From B10-G9 sp963712165 (GTDB lineage: Bacteria; Chloroflexota; Anaerolineae; Anaerolineales; UBA11858): a DNA stretch of 64,000 nucleotides. Within the stretch, counting starts at the first letter, position 1. Each line of letters opens with the position of its first letter. Location: the NCBI GenBank assembly GCA_963712165.1, contig CAVQGY010000004.1, positions 124,001 through 188,000 of the forward strand, read 5' to 3'. The notes under the pieces are model-generated. The model was not told where the DNA came from. It did no database searches and was given only the letters and a program-made list of their open reading frames with translations. The position numbers were made by a program, and so were the translations under genes. Of the stretch, positions 25,586 to 34,611 are shown in pieces.

Positions 25586-26958
25586 TATATTAGATTGAAG
25601 AAGAAATGTATCAGGGCTTCAATTCCCTTATAAAAGGTTGGCAGATGGATCTTTTCGTTGGGTCCATGCATATTATCGCTGGGCAAACCGAACCCGATAT
25701 TGACAGAGTCCACACCCAAAGTTTGTTGGATATGCACGACAACCGGTACACTGCCGCCCTCACGCTTGAAAATAGGCCGTTTACCCCAGGTTGCTTCTGC
25801 AGCCTGGACATAAGCCTCGATCCATTTAGATTTACGATCGCTTAAGGATGGAAAATCCTTTGACATTTGGATCAGCTTCCAAGTTACTGTCTCGGGTGCG
25901 TTTTCTGCCAGGTAGGTTTTGAATTGTTCGTAAACCTCGATTGGATCCTGATCCGCGATCAACCGGCAGGAAACCTTAGCCATGGCATAGGCTGGCAAAA
26001 CAGTCTTCTGTCCTTCACCTATGAAACCGGAGTAAAGTCCATTTATTTCCAGGGTAGGTCGGGCTCCGGTTCGCTCTACAGCCGTATAACCTTCTTCGCC
26101 GAAAAGGGCTTTCACTCCGCCCTGTTCCAGGTAAAATTTCTCATCGATAGGCAGCTTGCTAAGTTCTTTTCTCTCTTCCTCATCCAGCGGTTGAACCCGG
26201 TCGTAGAATCCGGGCAGGGTCACCCTGCCTTTTTCATCATGCAGTCCGGAGAGCAGGTCTGCCATCACCTGGGCTGGATTATGGATCGCTCCCCCGAATG
26301 TTCCTGAATGCATATCCTGTTTGGGGCCCTGAACCCGGAGTTCAAAATAAGCGATTCCCCGCAAGGCATAGGTAACGGTTGGTAGATCCGGGGCCTGCAT
26401 CCCTGTATCAGGGTTTAAGAAGAAATCACATTTGAGTTTCTCGGCGTTATTCTTGATGAACTCCTCGATATAAGAGCCTCCGATCTCCTCCTCTCCTTCA
26501 ATCAGGAATTTGATATTGACTGGAAGGTCGCCTGTCTCCCGGATAGCCTGGATTGCGCTGAAGGTGGCGATGATCTGCCCTTTCATATCAGTCGCGCCTC
26601 GGGCGTAAAGGTTATCGCCCTTTTCAGTTGGGGTGAAAGGATCAGTTTTCCATTCATCCAGTGGGTCTTCTGGCTGAACATCATAGTGGCCGTAGATCAG
26701 GACAGTTGGGTGGTCCTTTCCTGCAGAGAGGTTCTCAGCATAGACGATGGGATGCCGCGGTGTAGGGTGGATCTCCACCGTTTCCATTCCCAATGCGATC
26801 AATTCCTTTTTGAGCCATTCCGCGGCTTTCTTTATCTCTCCTGCTCGTTCCGGATCTGTGGAGACGGATGGGATTGAAATAAGCTCCATCATCTTTTCGA
26901 GTGCCTGATCCTTATGCTCCTGGGTATATACGAGCGCGTTTTCCCGGTGTCCTGCCAT
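25585..26958 (-). CDS. M20 family metallopeptidase (dipeptidase)
   Basis: 457 residues from the ATG at 26958, which has GGGAGG about 10 bases upstream; a longer reading from 27048 is rejected. Metal ligands are seen in GHYDVQP (near 90), YARGATDMKG (near 121), EGEEEIGG with the catalytic glutamate (near 157) and the C-terminal MHGPNEK. A dimerisation domain (MHSGTFGGAIHNPA) is inserted. This is the CNDP/PepV-like dipeptidase subgroup, which hydrolyses short peptides in the cytosol. It is not a good match to the selenium-associated YgeY hydrolase despite lying next to molybdenum hydroxylase genes. Divergent from the operon at 27277. Confidence 0.88.
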   Translation of the reverse strand: MAGHRENALVYTQEHKDQALEKMMELISIPSVSTDPERAGEIKKAAEWLKKELIALGMETVEIHPTPRHPIVYAENLSAGKDHPTVLIYGHYDVQPEDPLDEWKTDPFTPTEKGDNLYARGATDMKGQIIATFSAIQAIRETGDLPVNIKFLIEGEEEIGGSYIEEFIKNNAEKLKCDFFLNPDTGMQAPDLPTVTYALRGIAYFELRVQGPKQDMHSGTFGGAIHNPAQVMADLLSGLHDEKGRVTLPGFYDRVQPLDEEERKELSKLPIDEKFYLEQGGVKALFGEEGYTAVERTGARPTLEINGLYSGFIGEGQKTVLPAYAMAKVSCRLIADQDPIEVYEQFKTYLAENAPETVTWKLIQMSKDFPSLSDRKSKWIEAYVQAAEATWGKRPIFKREGGSVPVVVHIQQTLGVDSVNIGFGLPSDNMHGPNEKIHLPTFYKGIEALIHFFFNLI

Positions 26959-27082
26959 GAGGTTGTTCCTCCCTGTTCTTGTTTCAGTTTTAGTCCACTG
27001 GGTAGATTTTACCGCAGTCACGGGAGAGTGGGTACTGGGATTAGGCAAAAGTGAAGTTTCTATACAAGATGAGGGTATCTTG

Positions 27083-27119
27083 ATGCGATCAATGCGCGAT
27101 CATGCATATCATGTATAAT
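27083..27119 (+). promoter_or_regulatory. Repeats and -10 box in the 318-base gap before the molybdenum hydroxylase operon
   Basis: The gap 26959-27276 holds no gene. ATGCGATC (27083), ATGCGCGATC (27092), ATGCATATC (27102) and the -10 region itself at 27111 recur every 9-10 bases, ending in a perfect TATAAT (27114-27119). The -35 hexamer is not consensus, so the repeats may be an activator site. The remaining leader, about 150 bases, shows no riboswitch I can name. Confidence 0.45.
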
Positions 27120-27276
27120 GATTGTCACCTGTTTTCTTGATATTGATATTATTCTAGAGAAAGGTTTGCTTGTCCGGGGAAGATCCGCAGGTAAAATAGA
27201 ACTGTAAACCTATCCTGAACAATGGTGCTTCCAGGAATGTGGGCAAGAGACCCGATATCTAAGTAAGGATTTTTCT

Positions 27277-28155
27277 ATGAACCATTTCAACGAGTATCTT
27301 CAACCAAAATCTGTAGAAGAGGCTTTAATGGCTCTTGCCAGCGCCCCGGGATCAGTGGCAGTTGTAGCCGGCGGCACTGACTTGCTTCTGGAACTTCGCC
27401 AGGGCCGTCATCCTGCTGTAGAGCGGCTTGTGGATGTATCCGGCATAGACAGCCTGGGACAGATCAGAATGGAAGGGGACCGGATCTACATCGGCTCTGG
27501 TGTAACCCATAAAAAGATCATCAAAGATCCACTATTGATTGAACATGCTCGCTGTGTGGTCGAAGGCTGCGGTCTGATTGGGGGACCTCAGGTCCGCAAT
27601 GTTGCCACCATCGGTGGAAATGTGGCCCATGCTTTACCCGCGGGGGATGGAACCATCTCCCTTCTGGCACTGGACACAGAAGTTCAGATCACATCGTCTG
27701 GTGGGCCTGCGTGGCATCCGCTGATCGATATTTTCCTTGGACCGGGAAAGGTCGTCTTTGACCGGAAGAAGGAGATCCTGACGGGATTTCGGTTTGCCGC
27801 TCGGAGTGAAAGAGAAGGATCCGCTTTTCACCGGGTGATGCGCCCCCAGGGTGTGGCAATCGCGATTTTGAATATGGCTGCCTGGGTCAGGCTAAATCCC
27901 GATGGCACACTTGAAAAAACCCGCCTATCCTGCGGACCAGCCGGCCCCAAACCTTTCCGGGCATATCAGACAGAAGCCTTCCTGGCTGGAAAGATCTGGG
28001 ATGGATCCACGTTGGAGGAAGCGGCCGAAGTATTGTCAAATGAAGTCAGCTTGCGGACAAGCGCTCACCGGGCAACCAAGGAATACCGCCATCACATATT
28101 ACCTGTTTTACTGCGTGAAGTGATGGATAAAGCTATCAGAAGGGCTGGGAAATAA
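27277..28155 (+). CDS. Molybdenum hydroxylase I, FAD-binding subunit (CoxM/XdhB-like)
   Basis: 292 residues. Pattern of the FAD-binding PCMH-type domain: VVAGGTDLLLELRQG near residue 30 and GGPQVRNVATIGGNVAHALPAGD near 100-122, followed by the CO-dehydrogenase flavoprotein C-terminal domain. It should accept electrons from the Fe-S domain of the next gene and pass them to NAD, or another acceptor. It begins a long run of plus-strand genes. Start ATG has AAGGA upstream. Downstream by 23 bases is the fused Fe-S/Mo subunit, giving a two-gene enzyme. Confidence 0.9.
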   Translation: MNHFNEYLQPKSVEEALMALASAPGSVAVVAGGTDLLLELRQGRHPAVERLVDVSGIDSLGQIRMEGDRIYIGSGVTHKKIIKDPLLIEHARCVVEGCGLIGGPQVRNVATIGGNVAHALPAGDGTISLLALDTEVQITSSGGPAWHPLIDIFLGPGKVVFDRKKEILTGFRFAARSEREGSAFHRVMRPQGVAIAILNMAAWVRLNPDGTLEKTRLSCGPAGPKPFRAYQTEAFLAGKIWDGSTLEEAAEVLSNEVSLRTSAHRATKEYRHHILPVLLREVMDKAIRRAGK

Positions 28156-28178
28156 CTGGCTGAGAGGGAGATCTTAAA

Positions 28179-30956
28179 ATGAATTCAGTGATATTTAATG
28201 TTAATGGTAAGGATCATAAGGTTGAGATCAAGGCTGATGAAATGTTGTCCGATGTGCTGCGTTACCGGCTTGGATTGACAGGTACAAAGATTAGCTGTGG
28301 GGAAGCCGAGTGTGGTGTCTGCACTGTGCTTGTTGAGGGAGAACCCATCCTCTCCTGCAATTACCCGGCAATTAAAGCGAATGGAAAATCTGTGGTAACC
28401 ATTGAAGGTTTAGAAGAGAATGGCGAGCTTCATCCAGTCCAGGAAGCTTTTGTGAAACATGGGGCTGTCCAGTGTGGATTCTGCACGCCAGGCCAGATCA
28501 TGACCGCAACTGCGTTATTGAATGAGAATCCGGCCCCAACAGATGCTGAAATCTCTTCTGCCCTGAATGATACTCTCTGCCGCTGTGGGACCTATCCGAT
28601 GATCACCAATGCTATTCATGCAGCGGCGGGTAAGATCAACCACGGCGAACCTATCGAATATCCCCATTTTGATTTTGGCGGGGGCCATGAAGTGGTTGGC
28701 CAGGTTGTTCCTCGGCCAGAAGCCCGTCAGAAAGTTACTGGCAAGGCCATTTATACAGATGACATCACCTTCCCGGATATGCTTTTTGGGGCAACTTTGA
28801 GAGCAGGTATCCCCCATGGTAGAGTAATAAAACTGGATATCTCCAAAGCTCAGGTACTGCCCGGGGTGCGAGCAGTCCTGACAGCAGAAGATATCCCTGG
28901 CAGGGTCAATCACGGGTTGATCATCCAGGATTGGCCGGCTTTGGTCAGAGTGGGGGAGAAAGTTCGTTATGTGGGTGATGCGCTGGCAATAGTTGCTGCT
29001 GATACTGAACAGATTGCTAAACAAGCCCTGGGTATGATCGAGGTTGATATCGAACCTCTCCCGCTGGTTACCAATGCGGTGGATGCCAGAAAAGATAATT
29101 CCCCGCTTGTTCATGAAGACGGGAACCTGCTCAAGCATATCAAGGTGAATAAGGGAGATATTCAACAAGGCTTTGAGGATGCGGAGGTGATCCTCGAAGA
29201 TACCTTCTTTACACCTTCACACGAACACGCCTTCATGGAACCGGAATGCAGCATTGCCAGACCGCTTGAGGATGGGCGGATCGAAGTTTATGTGGGATCA
29301 CAGATCCCTTATGCGGACCGTGACCAGGTAGCTGCAGCCCTTAACATCCCGTTAGAGAAGGTCCGTGTACGTGGTCCATTGATAGGGGGTGGTTTTGGGG
29401 GTAAAGAGGATATCGTTGGACAGATCCACGCAGCCTTGCTGGCTCAGAAAACCGGAAAACCGGTCAAGATCTTATATGACCGACACGAAAGCCTGCTCGT
29501 TCACCCCAAACGGCACGCAACACAGATCAATGTCAGGCTGGGATTGAAGAGAGATGGTACCTTAACTGCTGCCCAGACTGAGCTTTATGGAGATACTGGA
29601 GCATATGCATCCCTGGGAGCAAAGGTAATGGGCAGAGCGACTACTCACTCTACCGGGCCTTATATTGTTCCCAATGTGAAGATCGATTGTTATGCCATGT
29701 ATACCAATAATCCACCATCAGGGGCTTTCCGGGGGTTTGGCGCCCTCCAGGCTGCCTTCGCGATCGAATGTATGATGGATCAGGTGGCGGAAGAGTTGGA
29801 GATTGACCGGGTTGAACTGCGCAAGGTGAATGCCTTACGGAAAGATTCAGTCACGAACACAGGCCAGCATCTTACGGAGAGCGTTGGTCTGCTGGAATGT
29901 ATCGAGAAAACTGAAAAGGAGATGCTGGCCTATACAGGGGGCGAGGATCCATTTCTTTCCAGAGAGGTTGAAGGCCAGCCCACTAAACGCCGTTCATGGG
30001 GTTTTGCTGTCACCTTCAAGAATACAGGCCTTGGTGAAGGCGCACCCGATAACGCATCTGCTGAGATAGAACTTCTTGAGGATGGAATTGTAGAAACCAG
30101 GATCTCCTCTGCCGAGATTGGCCAGGGCCTGGTGACTGTATTGCAGATCTTAACAGCGGAGGAGTTGAGCCTGCCAATCGACCAGGTCCGGGTCTATCTT
30201 TCCGATACCGATTTGACACCGGATGGTGGTCCAACTACCGGATCCCGTCAAACCTATATCTCCGGCAATGCTGCAAAATTCGCTGCCAGGACTTTGCGCA
30301 ATGCCATGTTATCCACCCTCGCTGAAAAGTTCAATATTGCCCCTGGGGAGATTGTTATCAAGGATGGAAAGATCTCAGCCAACGGCCAGGAGTTGGATTT
30401 CGCAGAAGCTGGACGATTGATGAGGGAAGAGGGCCGAGATACCAAATTGGTCTACGACTACCAATCACCCAAAACAACACCTCTAGGGGAAGCGGGTGAT
30501 AAACATTTTGCCTATTCTTTCGCTGCCCAGGCTATTGAGGTTGAAGTGGACCTGGAAACCGGAGAAGTCAGGGTGACTAAAGCGGTTGGTGCCACTGATG
30601 TTGGTAAAGCCATCAATCCGCTTGGATTGCAAGGTCAGGCTGAAGGTGGTCTGATCATGGGTATTGGCCATGCCCTAACCGAGGAATTCATCGTTGAGGA
30701 TGGGATTATTTTTACTGATTATCTCTCCCGCTACCGGATGCCATCTATTCATCACGTACCTGATGAAATCAAGATCATGATCGTGGAAGATCCCACCAGT
30801 GAAGGACCCTATGGTGGCAAAGGTGTGGGTGAGATCTCGACCATGCCGGTACCCCCAGCGATCGTCAACGCAGTTTATAATGCCTGCGGGGTCCGCTTCC
30901 GGACAATTCCCATTGACCAGGACTGGTTGGCCGGAGAGATAAAAAAACTAAAATAG
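28179..30956 (+). CDS. Molybdenum hydroxylase I, fused [2Fe-2S] and molybdopterin subunit (XDH-like)
   Basis: 925 residues. Residues 1-155 are an Fe-S subunit with all eight ligands: Cys40, 45, 48, 60 (plant-type cluster) and Cys99, 102, 134, 136 (CGFC and CRC). From about 170 on is the molybdopterin subunit with RGPLIGGGFGGKED, SGAFRGFGALQ, SAEIGQGLVT and the catalytic glutamate in KGVGEIS near residue 885. The AFRGFG loop is of the xanthine dehydrogenase type; the AYRCSFR loop of CO dehydrogenase is absent. Likely hydroxylates a purine or another N-heterocycle. Substrate cannot be read from sequence. No XdhC-type or other Mo-cofactor maturation protein is in the window. Confidence 0.92.
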   Translation: MNSVIFNVNGKDHKVEIKADEMLSDVLRYRLGLTGTKISCGEAECGVCTVLVEGEPILSCNYPAIKANGKSVVTIEGLEENGELHPVQEAFVKHGAVQCGFCTPGQIMTATALLNENPAPTDAEISSALNDTLCRCGTYPMITNAIHAAAGKINHGEPIEYPHFDFGGGHEVVGQVVPRPEARQKVTGKAIYTDDITFPDMLFGATLRAGIPHGRVIKLDISKAQVLPGVRAVLTAEDIPGRVNHGLIIQDWPALVRVGEKVRYVGDALAIVAADTEQIAKQALGMIEVDIEPLPLVTNAVDARKDNSPLVHEDGNLLKHIKVNKGDIQQGFEDAEVILEDTFFTPSHEHAFMEPECSIARPLEDGRIEVYVGSQIPYADRDQVAAALNIPLEKVRVRGPLIGGGFGGKEDIVGQIHAALLAQKTGKPVKILYDRHESLLVHPKRHATQINVRLGLKRDGTLTAAQTELYGDTGAYASLGAKVMGRATTHSTGPYIVPNVKIDCYAMYTNNPPSGAFRGFGALQAAFAIECMMDQVAEELEIDRVELRKVNALRKDSVTNTGQHLTESVGLLECIEKTEKEMLAYTGGEDPFLSREVEGQPTKRRSWGFAVTFKNTGLGEGAPDNASAEIELLEDGIVETRISSAEIGQGLVTVLQILTAEELSLPIDQVRVYLSDTDLTPDGGPTTGSRQTYISGNAAKFAARTLRNAMLSTLAEKFNIAPGEIVIKDGKISANGQELDFAEAGRLMREEGRDTKLVYDYQSPKTTPLGEAGDKHFAYSFAAQAIEVEVDLETGEVRVTKAVGATDVGKAINPLGLQGQAEGGLIMGIGHALTEEFIVEDGIIFTDYLSRYRMPSIHHVPDEIKIMIVEDPTSEGPYGGKGVGEISTMPVPPAIVNAVYNACGVRFRTIPIDQDWLAGEIKKLK

Positions 30957-31023
30957 GAGATGAGGATCTAAGAATGAGAAGGGAGAGGAAGACTTGTATA
31001 TTCTATCCCCGCTGTCCTCATGG

Positions 31024-31140
31024 TACAATCTAATAAACGTGGATCGGTGGTCGTAGGGGATCATGATTGGTCTCTGCGGCGCCAGGATTGCCTGGTGAAA
31101 AGTGCTACCGTCCTTTTGAGCAAGAGTCGCCGATCCCATG
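31024..31140 (+). other. Possible structured RNA in a 302-base gene-free gap
   Basis: The gap 30957-31258 has no credible ORF. A TACAAT box (31024-31029) is followed by GGATCGG (31041-31047) and its complement CCGATCC (31130-31136), which close a domain with at least two hairpins: CGCCAGG-ATTG-CCTGGTG (31080-31097) and AAAAG/CTTTT (31098-31116), plus a likely GGGGATC/GGTCTC stem (31057-31075). It lies upstream of the phosphatase and ssnA. It matches no riboswitch class I can recall. Confidence 0.35.
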
Positions 31141-31258
31141 AATAGAACAGATAACCGTAGGTTTGATTATTTAATCCTCTTCGTCCAATATAAAATGCCT
31201 TGTACAAATGTTTCACAGGATAGAGTCCTGTGGAATTTTTTACTTAATGGTGATAATT

Positions 31259-31738
31259 ATGTTCATTGAAATGCCTTTTTCATTGCCTGGAAAGATCTTT
31301 CGGAGCCCGATGCCATTCAGCCAGTTTGATGAGCAGAATGTTTGGCAGTCCTTTATCGACGAAGGGATCGATACGGTCGTCCTCCTGACCGAGAAACAGG
31401 AATACCTTGTTTATGCAAAGAAGGACCTGCCGGCATTCTACCGGTCTCAAGATCTGGAGGTTTGCCATCTGCCGGTGCCTGATTTTGGAATTCCGGATGA
31501 TTTTGATAGCTGGCAGGTAGGGCTTGACCGGGTAATTGAAGAGACGCAAAATGGAAAAAATGTTGCTGTCCACTGCCTGGCAGGTATTGGGAGGACCGGG
31601 ATATTTCTGGCCTGCCTTGCCAAACAGGTCTTAGGACTTGAAGGAAAGGAAGCGATCAGCTGGGTCAGAGAATCGGTCCCGGGAGCAATGGAGAACCGCT
31701 ACCAGGAAGATTTTGTGATCAACTATGATAGTGTATGA
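31259..31738 (+). CDS. Dual-specificity-like protein phosphatase
   Basis: 159 residues from an ATG at 31259 with GGTGA five bases upstream; an alternative ATG lies at 31247. The cysteine-phosphatase signature VHCLAGIGRTG is near residue 103, with the general acid Asp probably in VPDFGIPDD. It resembles compact bacterial dual-specificity and CDKN3-like phosphatases, which dephosphorylate proteins or small phosphate compounds. It has no signal peptide. It precedes ssnA by 30 bases, so it may be in the same operon, but there is no obvious substrate among neighbours. Confidence 0.82.
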   Translation: MFIEMPFSLPGKIFRSPMPFSQFDEQNVWQSFIDEGIDTVVLLTEKQEYLVYAKKDLPAFYRSQDLEVCHLPVPDFGIPDDFDSWQVGLDRVIEETQNGKNVAVHCLAGIGRTGIFLACLAKQVLGLEGKEAISWVRESVPGAMENRYQEDFVINYDSV

Positions 31739-31768
31739 TCCTGCAAGCAAATTGAAACGGAGGGAAAA

Positions 31769-33109
31769 ATGATCATTAATAATGGAAAATTGATCACGTG
31801 GGGAGAGGAAAATCAGATCTTAGAAGACAGCCAGTTGTTGATCCAGGAGGGTGTGATCAAGGAAATTGGACCGGATCTGGATAAGAAGTTCCCGGATGAA
31901 GAAGTTGTCGATGCTGGGGGACAGTATGTGATGCCTGGAAATATCTGTGCCCATACTCATTTCTATGGAGCCTTCGCACGCGGAATGGGCATTCCTGGAG
32001 ACGCACCGAAAGATTTCCCTGAGATCCTGGAGAGGCTCTGGTGGCCGCTGGATATGGCGCTAGACGAGGATGGGGTTCGCTATTCGGCTCTGGTCTTTGC
32101 TGTTGATGCTATCAAGAATGGCACAACCACTCTATTTGACCATCACGCTTCACCTAATTATATCGACGGGTCCCTGGATGTTATAGGTGATGTGCTGCTG
32201 GACGCAGGTCTGCGTGGTGTATTGTGCTACGAAGTCACTGACCGGAATGGTAAGGACGGCGCCGCGAAAGGCATTCAGGAGAACGTGCGTTTTATCAAGA
32301 AGGCTGCTGAAGATAAACGGCTTGGAGCTGCATTTGGCTTGCATGCCAGCCTGACTCTGGATGATGATACCCTTGAAGCCTGCCGGAATGCGATTGGAGA
32401 TGAGGCCGGATTCCATATTCACGTAGGTGAGCATCAAGCAGACGAATATGACAGCTTAAAACGAAGTGGTTTGAGGGTGGTAGATCGTTTGCAGAAATTT
32501 AACATGCTTGGTCCAAAATCCATCGTAGCTCATGGTGTCCATATCGATCATCAAGAGGCCGTTATACTCAAAGAAACCGGCACCTGGCTCACCCACCAAG
32601 CCCGCTCGAATATGAATAATGCGGTTGGTGTAGCTGATATTGAGGATTTCCTGCGTCTGGGTATCAAAGTAGGACTTGGTACAGATGGCTTCTATCATGC
32701 CATGTGGGAGGAATGGAAGACTGTCTATTTCCTCCATAAGGTCCACCGCCTGGATCCCCGGCGAATGAATGGGATGGATATCGTCAGGATGGGAGTTTAT
32801 AACAATGCAGCCCTGGCAAACCTGTATCTGCCGGAAACCACTCTGGGTGTGATCAAACCTGGAGCGGCAGCGGACCTGATTTTTGTTGATTACCATCCTT
32901 ACACTCCCTTAAGCGCCGGCAATCTGCCCTGGCAGATCATTTTCGGCTTCCAGGAGAGCATGATCACCTCCACAATAGTGGATGGAAAATTCCTGATGAA
33001 GGACAAAGAGCTTCTGACTCTGGATGAAGAGAAGATCGCTGCTGAAGCGCGGGCCATTGCACCCGAGATTTGGAAGCGGTATGAAGGATTTGTAGGGAAG
33101 TACAGCTGA
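31769..33109 (+). CDS. ssnA: SsnA-type amidohydrolase
   Basis: 446 residues. Amidohydrolase superfamily with metal ligands in CAHTHFYGAF (near residue 60), HVGEH, AHGVH and TDGFYHAM. The text PGDAPKDFPEILERLWWPLD and TTTLFDHHASPN is characteristic of SsnA, the putative aminohydrolase found beside xdhD and ygfM in E. coli and in selenium-dependent molybdenum hydroxylase and anaerobic purine degradation clusters. The expected role is deamination or ring hydrolysis of a purine-derived compound; the exact reaction is not known to me. Genes of the same E. coli cluster (ygfM- and xdhD-like) occur 4 kb downstream. Ribosome site GGAGGG. Confidence 0.9.
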   Translation: MIINNGKLITWGEENQILEDSQLLIQEGVIKEIGPDLDKKFPDEEVVDAGGQYVMPGNICAHTHFYGAFARGMGIPGDAPKDFPEILERLWWPLDMALDEDGVRYSALVFAVDAIKNGTTTLFDHHASPNYIDGSLDVIGDVLLDAGLRGVLCYEVTDRNGKDGAAKGIQENVRFIKKAAEDKRLGAAFGLHASLTLDDDTLEACRNAIGDEAGFHIHVGEHQADEYDSLKRSGLRVVDRLQKFNMLGPKSIVAHGVHIDHQEAVILKETGTWLTHQARSNMNNAVGVADIEDFLRLGIKVGLGTDGFYHAMWEEWKTVYFLHKVHRLDPRRMNGMDIVRMGVYNNAALANLYLPETTLGVIKPGAAADLIFVDYHPYTPLSAGNLPWQIIFGFQESMITSTIVDGKFLMKDKELLTLDEEKIAAEARAIAPEIWKRYEGFVGKYS

Positions 33110-33135
33110 AGAAATCAGAAAGAGGAGATTGATAA

Positions 33136-33786
33136 ATGACTGACAAACCAACCATCGCCATCCTGGGAGGCACAGGGCATGAAGGGACCGGATTGGCGCT
33201 CCGCTGGGCAAGTGCCGGCTATGATGTGATCATTGGATCCCGACAGGAAGAGAAAGCCTTAAAGGTGACGGCAGAGTTGAATGAGATTCTAGGCGCAGAG
33301 CTGATCCGTGGCATGGAAAATGGAGCAGCGGCCAGAGAAGCGGATATCAATGTTTTGACTGTGGTAGCGTCAGCTCACGAGGCAGCTCTGACTGGTTTGA
33401 AAGAGGATCTGCAAGGCAAAATACTGGTGGATGCGACAGCTCGGATCAAATTCCCAAATCCCAAACCGCCTGAACCCCCGTCTGCAGCTCGTTTGGCTCA
33501 GGATCTGCTTGGAGAAGGGGTCCGGGTTGTGGCAGCCTTCCAGAATATCCCAGCCAGCGCTTTGAAGAATCTGGAAAAGAAAATGGATAGCGATGTGCTG
33601 GTCTGTGCAGACCAGCGAGAGGATGCTGAGCAGGTTGGAGAGCTGATCAGGGCAACGGGTATGAACGCCTATTATGTTGGAGACCTGGATCTGGCAATCA
33701 CCCTGGAAGGCATAACCGCAGTATTGGTCTACTTGAATAAATATAACGAGATCAAACATGCCAGCGTAAAGATCGTTGGTTCCTGA
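33136..33786 (+). CDS. npdG: F420-dependent NADP reductase
   Basis: 216 residues. N-terminal Rossmann motif IAILGGTGHEGTGLALRWA and GSRQEEKA are typical of NADPH-dependent F420 reductase (Fno/NpdG). The pattern FPNPKPPEPPSAA and VVAAFQNIPASALKN also fits. It transfers hydride between NADP and coenzyme F420. It lies immediately before cofE-cofD-cofC, so the organism both makes F420 and connects it to the NADPH pool. The genes are spaced by 8-31 bases or less, suggesting one transcript. Confidence 0.92.
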   Translation: MTDKPTIAILGGTGHEGTGLALRWASAGYDVIIGSRQEEKALKVTAELNEILGAELIRGMENGAAAREADINVLTVVASAHEAALTGLKEDLQGKILVDATARIKFPNPKPPEPPSAARLAQDLLGEGVRVVAAFQNIPASALKNLEKKMDSDVLVCADQREDAEQVGELIRATGMNAYYVGDLDLAITLEGITAVLVYLNKYNEIKHASVKIVGS

Positions 33787-33794
33787 GGAAGACA

Positions 33795-34580
33795 TTGAAC
33801 ACGAATCCAGAAGGAAAGTTGATATTGACCGCTCTGCCAGGTTTTCCCTTGGTCCAGGAAGGGGATCACCTATCAGCCATGATCAACTCAGCCCTGGAGT
33901 CCAATGGGATCGATCTTCAGGATGGTGATGTGTTGATCATCGCCCAAAAAGTGATCTCAAAGGCAGAAGGCCGCCAGGTTGACCTTGCGTCCGTTGTACC
34001 ATCGGCGGAAGCCCTAAGTTTGGCGGAAAAAACGGATAAGGATCCTAGATTAGTCGAGTTGATCCTTCAAGAAAGCGCCAGCATCCTGCGGCATCGTCCT
34101 GGTTTGATCGTCGCCGAGCATAAGTTAGGATTTGTTTGTGCCAATGCTGGGATCGACCGCTCCAATGTCCAGCAAGAGGGTGACGATGCCTGTGATTGCG
34201 TTCTCCTTCTACCGGAAGATCCCACCCGGTCCGCCCGGGAGATACGGGAGTATTTGGAAGAACGCTGGAACTGTAGGATAGGGATCCTGATCATCGATTC
34301 TCATGGAAGGGCCTGGCGGCAGGGTATAGTTGGCATTTCGATTGGTTTTTCAGGTTTGCCGGGGATCGTTGATAAGGTAGGTGATCCTGATCTTTTTGGA
34401 TATGAACTCAAGGTCACCCGGATTGCGGCAGTTGATGAGCTGGCAGGTGCTGGGTCATTGGTTATGGGCCAAGCAGATGAGGGACTGCCAGTGATCCACG
34501 TCCGGGGGTTCCCCTATCCCCTGAGGGATGGTGACTTCAGCGAGCTGCCCCGAGAAAAGGAGAGCGATCTGTTTCGGTGA
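33795..34580 (+). CDS. cofE: Coenzyme F420-0:L-glutamate ligase
   Basis: 261 residues, starting with TTG at 33795 (GAGGAAG upstream, no suitable ATG). Family motifs: LTALPGFPLVQEGDHLS, GDVLIIAQKVISKAEGR, SNVQQEGDD and DSHGRAWRQGIVGISIG. It adds glutamate residues to F420-0 using GTP. A single-domain enzyme without the FMN reductase domain of actinobacterial FbiB. Confidence 0.93.
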   Translation: MNTNPEGKLILTALPGFPLVQEGDHLSAMINSALESNGIDLQDGDVLIIAQKVISKAEGRQVDLASVVPSAEALSLAEKTDKDPRLVELILQESASILRHRPGLIVAEHKLGFVCANAGIDRSNVQQEGDDACDCVLLLPEDPTRSAREIREYLEERWNCRIGILIIDSHGRAWRQGIVGISIGFSGLPGIVDKVGDPDLFGYELKVTRIAAVDELAGAGSLVMGQADEGLPVIHVRGFPYPLRDGDFSELPREKESDLFR

Positions 34581-34611
34581 TAGATAGAGATTGTGGTATG
34601 ACTAGAAGGGA

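Noticed and set aside
25585..26958. M20 peptidase as the selenium-associated hydrolase YgeY
   Set aside because: Length and the dimerisation insert fit the CNDP/PepV-like dipeptidase subgroup better.
27120..27276. Purine or molybdenum-cofactor riboswitch in the leader of hydroxylase I
   Set aside because: No conserved core of either class could be found by eye.
28515..29168. Minus-strand open frame of about 217 codons inside hydroxylase I
   Set aside because: Antisense to the Fe-S and Mo domains, with no recognisable domain or ribosome site.
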